24,590 nucleotides of DNA, taken from positions 1 to 24,590 of the forward strand of contig JANWZF010000020.1 in the NCBI GenBank assembly GCA_025054905.1, written 5' to 3'. This document shows positions 21,643 to 24,590 of the stretch, piece after piece. Origin of the DNA: Tepidimonas sp. (GTDB lineage: Bacteria > Pseudomonadota > Gammaproteobacteria > Burkholderiales > Burkholderiaceae_C). The translations under genes and the position numbers were made by a program. How positions within the stretch are numbered: the first letter of the stretch is position 1; the number at the start of each line of letters is the position of its first letter. Below the pieces are notes generated by a model. The model was not told where the DNA came from and did not search any database. It saw only the letters and a program-made list of their open reading frames with translations.

Positions 21643-23145
21643 GTGCAGCGCGACGCCGACCCCACGCCGACGGCCGATGAATGGCGCGCCGCTCAGCGGC
21701 AGGTTCAGGCCGAGTGGGCGGCGCACAGCGCCGGCCCAACGCCTTGGGATGGACCGTTGGGGCAACTGATCCAGCGTGCCCCGGTGGCCTTGCCCGGCAC
21801 CGCTGCCCTGCGTGAAGCCCTGCAGACGATGAGCGCGCAGCGTATCGGCTCGGTGCTGGTGCTGGATGACGCCGGGCGCCTGCAGGGTATCTTCACTCGC
21901 CACGATGTGCTGGACCGCGTGGTGTTGGCAGGACGGTCGCTGCAGGAGCCGCTGGCAGCGGTGATGTCGCAGCCCGTGCAGACGCTGACGCCCGACGACA
22001 CCGTGTACGAGGCGGCCGCGCTGATGGCGCGCGCGCGCATCCGGCACGTGCCGCTGGTGCGCGACGGGGTGCCGGTGGGCATCGTCTCGGAGCGCGATCT
22101 GTTCGCGCTGCAGCGGCTGTCGGTGCGCCATGTCGGCGAAACGATCGCCGCAGCCAGCACCCTGCCGCAGTTTCAGCACGCCGCTGCCGAAATTCGCGCG
22201 TACGCACGGCACTGGATGGCGCAAGGCGTGCAGCCCCGGACCTTGACCGCCCTGATCGCGCGCCTCAACGATCAGCTCACGCAGCGGCTGATCGACGTGA
22301 CGCTTGCCGACACCGACCTGCCGGCCGACGCGATGGCGTGGCTGGCCTTGGGCTCGGAGGGGCGCGGGGAACAAACCCTGGCCACCGATCAGGACAATGC
22401 GCTGGTGTTCGATCCGCTCGGTCAGGACGTGGAATCCGCGCGGGCCCGTTGGCTGGCCTGGGCGCGCCGGGTCAACGAATGGCTGGACGCCTGCGGTTAC
22501 CCCTTGTGCAAAGGGGGCATCATGGCGGGTCAGGCACCCTGTTGTCTGACGGTGCAGGAGTGGGCGGCGCGGTTTGCGCGCTGGATCGATGGCGGCAGTC
22601 CGAAGGAGCTGCTGCAGGCCAGCGTGTTTTTTGACCTGCGCGCGCTGGCCGGGCGCTGCGACTGGGTCGAGGCGTTGCGTGCCGACGTGCTGGCGCGCAC
22701 CCAGGCCGCGCCGCGATTTTTGCGCCAGCTCACGCAGGCCCATCTGGAGCACGCGGTGCCGCTGACGTGGTGGGGTGGCATCCGTGCCCGCCGCGACGGC
22801 GCGCATCGCTGGCTGGACGTCAAACTGCAGGGAACCGCCCTGCTGGTGGAGGGCGCGCGCATTCTGGCCTTGGCGCACGGGGTCGCGGCCACCGGCACGC
22901 GCGAGCGTCTGCAGCGCGCCGGGGCTGCCGCCAGGGTGCCACAGGCTGAAATCGAGGCGTGGGTGGCCGCGTTCGACTACCTGCAAACCCTGCGTCTGGT
23001 GCGCCAGCTGCAGCCCGATGCGGGCAGCGAGCCCAACCGCATCGACGTGACACGCTTGAACGCCCTGGAGCAGCGCATGCTGCGCGCGGCGCTGCACGCC
23101 ATTCGCGGGCTGCAGCAACGGCTGCAGCTGGACTACCTGCGCTAG
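21643..23145 (+). CDS. CBS-domain / DUF294 putative nucleotidyltransferase
   Basis: A 500-residue cytoplasmic signalling protein. Two CBS domains lie at about 50-105 and 110-170 (ALREALQTMSAQRIGSVLVL; TPDDTVYEAAALMARARIRHVPLV). A DUF294 nucleotidyltransferase-like domain follows, with the catalytic-type motif GSEGRGEQTLATDQDNALV (G237; D249 and D251 as metal ligands). A helical DUF294_C domain forms the end (about 360-500). Many relatives also carry an N-terminal cyclic-nucleotide-binding domain, which is missing here. CBS domains usually bind adenosine nucleotides; the reaction is unproven, perhaps GlnD-like protein modification. The GTG at 21643 has a perfect GGAGGA six bases upstream. It is divergent from the TPR-symporter genes, a neighbourhood known in other proteobacteria with acetate uptake genes. 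Confidence 0.88.
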   Translation: MQRDADPTPTADEWRAAQRQVQAEWAAHSAGPTPWDGPLGQLIQRAPVALPGTAALREALQTMSAQRIGSVLVLDDAGRLQGIFTRHDVLDRVVLAGRSLQEPLAAVMSQPVQTLTPDDTVYEAAALMARARIRHVPLVRDGVPVGIVSERDLFALQRLSVRHVGETIAAASTLPQFQHAAAEIRAYARHWMAQGVQPRTLTALIARLNDQLTQRLIDVTLADTDLPADAMAWLALGSEGRGEQTLATDQDNALVFDPLGQDVESARARWLAWARRVNEWLDACGYPLCKGGIMAGQAPCCLTVQEWAARFARWIDGGSPKELLQASVFFDLRALAGRCDWVEALRADVLARTQAAPRFLRQLTQAHLEHAVPLTWWGGIRARRDGAHRWLDVKLQGTALLVEGARILALAHGVAATGTRERLQRAGAAARVPQAEIEAWVAAFDYLQTLRLVRQLQPDAGSEPNRIDVTRLNALEQRMLRAALHAIRGLQQRLQLDYLR

Positions 23146-23177
23146 CCGGCGGCCCGCGCGGCGCCGATCCCGGCCGT

Positions 23178-24590
23178 TCAGGTCACGACACCGACCTTCA
23201 GCATGTTGGTGCCGCCGGGCTGGCCCAGCGGCTCGCCCGCGGTGATCACGTAGCGATCGCCCCCCTGCAACGCGCCGTGCGCCTTGAGCTGCTGCACCGC
23301 CTGCTCCAGCGCGGTGTCGCGGTCGGCGCTGCCGCCGACGCTGCGCAGCGCGTGCACGTTGCGGTACAGCGCCAGCTTGCGCGCCGTGGCCAGCCGCGGT
23401 GTGATGGCGTAGATCGGGATGTCGATCGTGTGGCGGCTCATCCACAGAGGGGTGGAGCCGGATTCGGTCAACGCGATCAGGGCGCGCGCATGCAGGTGCG
23501 CGGCGATGAACAGCGCGCCCAGCGCGATCGACTGGTCGATGCGCGTGAAGGTCTTGCCAATGAAATCGTGATCCAGGGCGTCGTGATAGGCCTGCTCGGC
23601 GGCCAGACAGATGCGCGCCATCTCCTGCACCGTCTGCAGCGGATACTTGCCCGCAGCGGTCTCGGCGCTGAGCATGACCGCATCGGTGCCGTCCAGCACC
23701 GCATTGGCCACGTCGCTGACCTCGGCCCGGGTCGGGATCGGGGCGTGGATCATGCTCTCCATCATCTGCGTGGCGGTGATGACCAGCCGGTCGTGCTCGC
23801 GCGCCAGCCGGATCATGCGCTTTTGCAGCGCCGGCACGGCGGCGTTGCCCACCTCCACCGCCAAGTCGCCGCGTGCCACCATGATGCCGTCGCTGGCCTG
23901 CAGGATCGCCTCCAGCTCCGGGATGGCCTCGGCGCGCTCGATCTTGGCGATCAGGCCCGGGCGGTGGCCGTCGGTGGCAGCCTCTTCACAGAGGCGGCGC
24001 GCCAGCCGCATGTCGTCGGCGTTTTTCGGAAAACTCACTGCCACATAGTCGGCCTGCAGCGCCATCGCGGTGGCGATGTCGGCCATGTCCTTGGCGGTCA
24101 GCGCCGGCGCCGTCAGCCCGCCGCCGCGCTTGTTGATGCCTTTGTGGTTGGACAGCTCCCCGCCCACCACCACCCGCGTATGCACCGCCGCGCCTTCCAC
24201 GCGCTCCACCCGCAGCTCGATCAGCCCGTCGTTGAGCAGCAGCACGTCCCCCGGTACCACGTCACGCGGCAGCTCCTTGTAGTCCAGCCCGACGGCGGTT
24301 TCGTCCCCGGGTTCACTGCGCGCCGCATCCAGCGTGAACGCCGCGCCTTCCAGCAACGTGACCTTGCCGTGGGCGAACTTGCCGACCCGGATCTTGGGGC
24401 CCTGCAGGTCGGCCATCACCGCCACTTCCTTGCCGACGCGCGCGGCGGCCTCGCGCACCGCCTCGGCGCGGCGGCGGTGGTCGTCGGCGCTGCCGTGGGA
24501 AAAGTTCAGCCGCACGACGTCCACCCCGGCGCGGATCATGGCTTGCAGCATCTCGGGGTTGTCGCTGGCCGGGCCCAGGGTGGCGACGAT
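23178..24590 (-). CDS. pyk: Pyruvate kinase (N terminus outside window)
   Basis: 470 residues are visible, with the frame open to the window edge. The first visible residues, IVATLGPASDNPE, belong right at the family's N terminus, so only a handful are missing. The enzyme converts phosphoenolpyruvate and ADP to pyruvate and ATP. Seen: VVRLNFSHGS, DLQGPKIRVG, the PEP/metal region IAKIERAEAIPELE and GIMVARGDLAVEV, TATQMMESMI, and DGTDAVMLSAETAAGKYP, with the C-terminal regulatory domain present. It is convergent with the CBS/DUF294 gene with only 32 GC-rich bases between the stops and no clear terminator. In many Burkholderiales pyk lies near purC and purEK; here they are spread over the window. 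Confidence 0.97.
   Translation of the reverse strand: MVATLGPASDNPEMLQAMIRAGVDVVRLNFSHGSADDHRRRAEAVREAAARVGKEVAVMADLQGPKIRVGKFAHGKVTLLEGAAFTLDAARSEPGDETAVGLDYKELPRDVVPGDVLLLNDGLIELRVERVEGAAVHTRVVVGGELSNHKGINKRGGGLTAPALTAKDMADIATAMALQADYVAVSFPKNADDMRLARRLCEEAATDGHRPGLIAKIERAEAIPELEAILQASDGIMVARGDLAVEVGNAAVPALQKRMIRLAREHDRLVITATQMMESMIHAPIPTRAEVSDVANAVLDGTDAVMLSAETAAGKYPLQTVQEMARICLAAEQAYHDALDHDFIGKTFTRIDQSIALGALFIAAHLHARALIALTESGSTPLWMSRHTIDIPIYAITPRLATARKLALYRNVHALRSVGGSADRDTALEQAVQQLKAHGALQGGDRYVITAGEPLGQPGGTNMLKVGVVT

Noticed and set aside
23146..23177. Terminator between the convergent CBS/DUF294 and pyk genes
   Set aside because: The 32 bases are GC-rich, but no clean stem-loop with T tract on either strand could be drawn.
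21574..23445. A 623-codon open frame opposite the CBS/DUF294 gene and pyk end
   Set aside because: It spans two real genes on opposite strands and has the same Arg/His/Gln-rich composition; an artefact of high GC.
1..24590. Mobile elements, CRISPR arrays, tRNA or rRNA genes
   Set aside because: No transposase or integrase domains, no regularly spaced repeat-spacer pattern and no cloverleaf or rRNA signatures were seen.

Overview
The window is GC-rich, densely packed bacterial chromosome with short intergenic gaps. It is almost certainly from a betaproteobacterium of the order Burkholderiales. The evidence is a trimeric porin ending in the typical GVRHDF strand, a DUF4148-type small exported protein, PurE/PurK/PurC of the proteobacterial type, and a VC_2705-type symporter with its DUF4212 small subunit. 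A Comamonadaceae-like or Tepidimonas-like host is my guess, not something the sequence proves. I see no transposase, integrase, phage gene, tRNA, rRNA or CRISPR array. This is core chromosome with local rearrangements.

Layout. 1-3389: the end of a porin gene with a strong terminator, a LysR regulator, a small exported DUF4148-like protein and a YbfB/YjiJ-type MFS permease. 3432-8049: a glutamate-1-semialdehyde-aminomutase-like class III aminotransferase, a complete hemerythrin-like protein, a P1B-type copper ATPase and a divergent small copper chaperone. 8050-8387: a gene-free stretch with a cluster of DnaA-box-like motifs and a long hairpin. 8388-10524: minC-minD-minE, with a SemiSWEET-type transporter gene joined to minE by a GTGA overlap. 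10538-13265 (minus): purE-purK-sua5, closely overlapping. 13317-14614 (plus): a CnoX/YbbN-type thioredoxin-TPR protein joined by TGATG to an adrenodoxin-type ferredoxin. 14637-17081 (plus): a CpxP/Spy-like periplasmic protein, an OmpR-family response regulator and a histidine kinase, preceded by helically phased 11-bp repeats. 17078-17983 (minus): purC. 18110-21476 (minus): a sodium:solute symporter and its small subunit, plus a TPR protein and a two-helix membrane protein further upstream. 21643-23145 (plus): a CBS/DUF294 signalling protein. 23178-24590 (minus): pyruvate kinase, cut by the window edge.

How the parts fit. The copper ATPase and chaperone form a cytoplasmic copper-efflux pair. 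The hemerythrin downstream of the ATPase has an FNR-type palindrome in front of it, so oxygen or nitric oxide sensing is likely. The Min genes place the division site, and the DnaA-box-like cluster just upstream of them is the most intriguing non-coding signal here. The Spy-like protein and two-component system look like an envelope-stress circuit that may control itself. The symporter, DUF4212 and CBS/DUF294 genes resemble the monocarboxylate (acetate-type) uptake neighbourhoods known in other proteobacteria. The purine genes purC and purEK lie apart, separated by the redox and stress-response genes.
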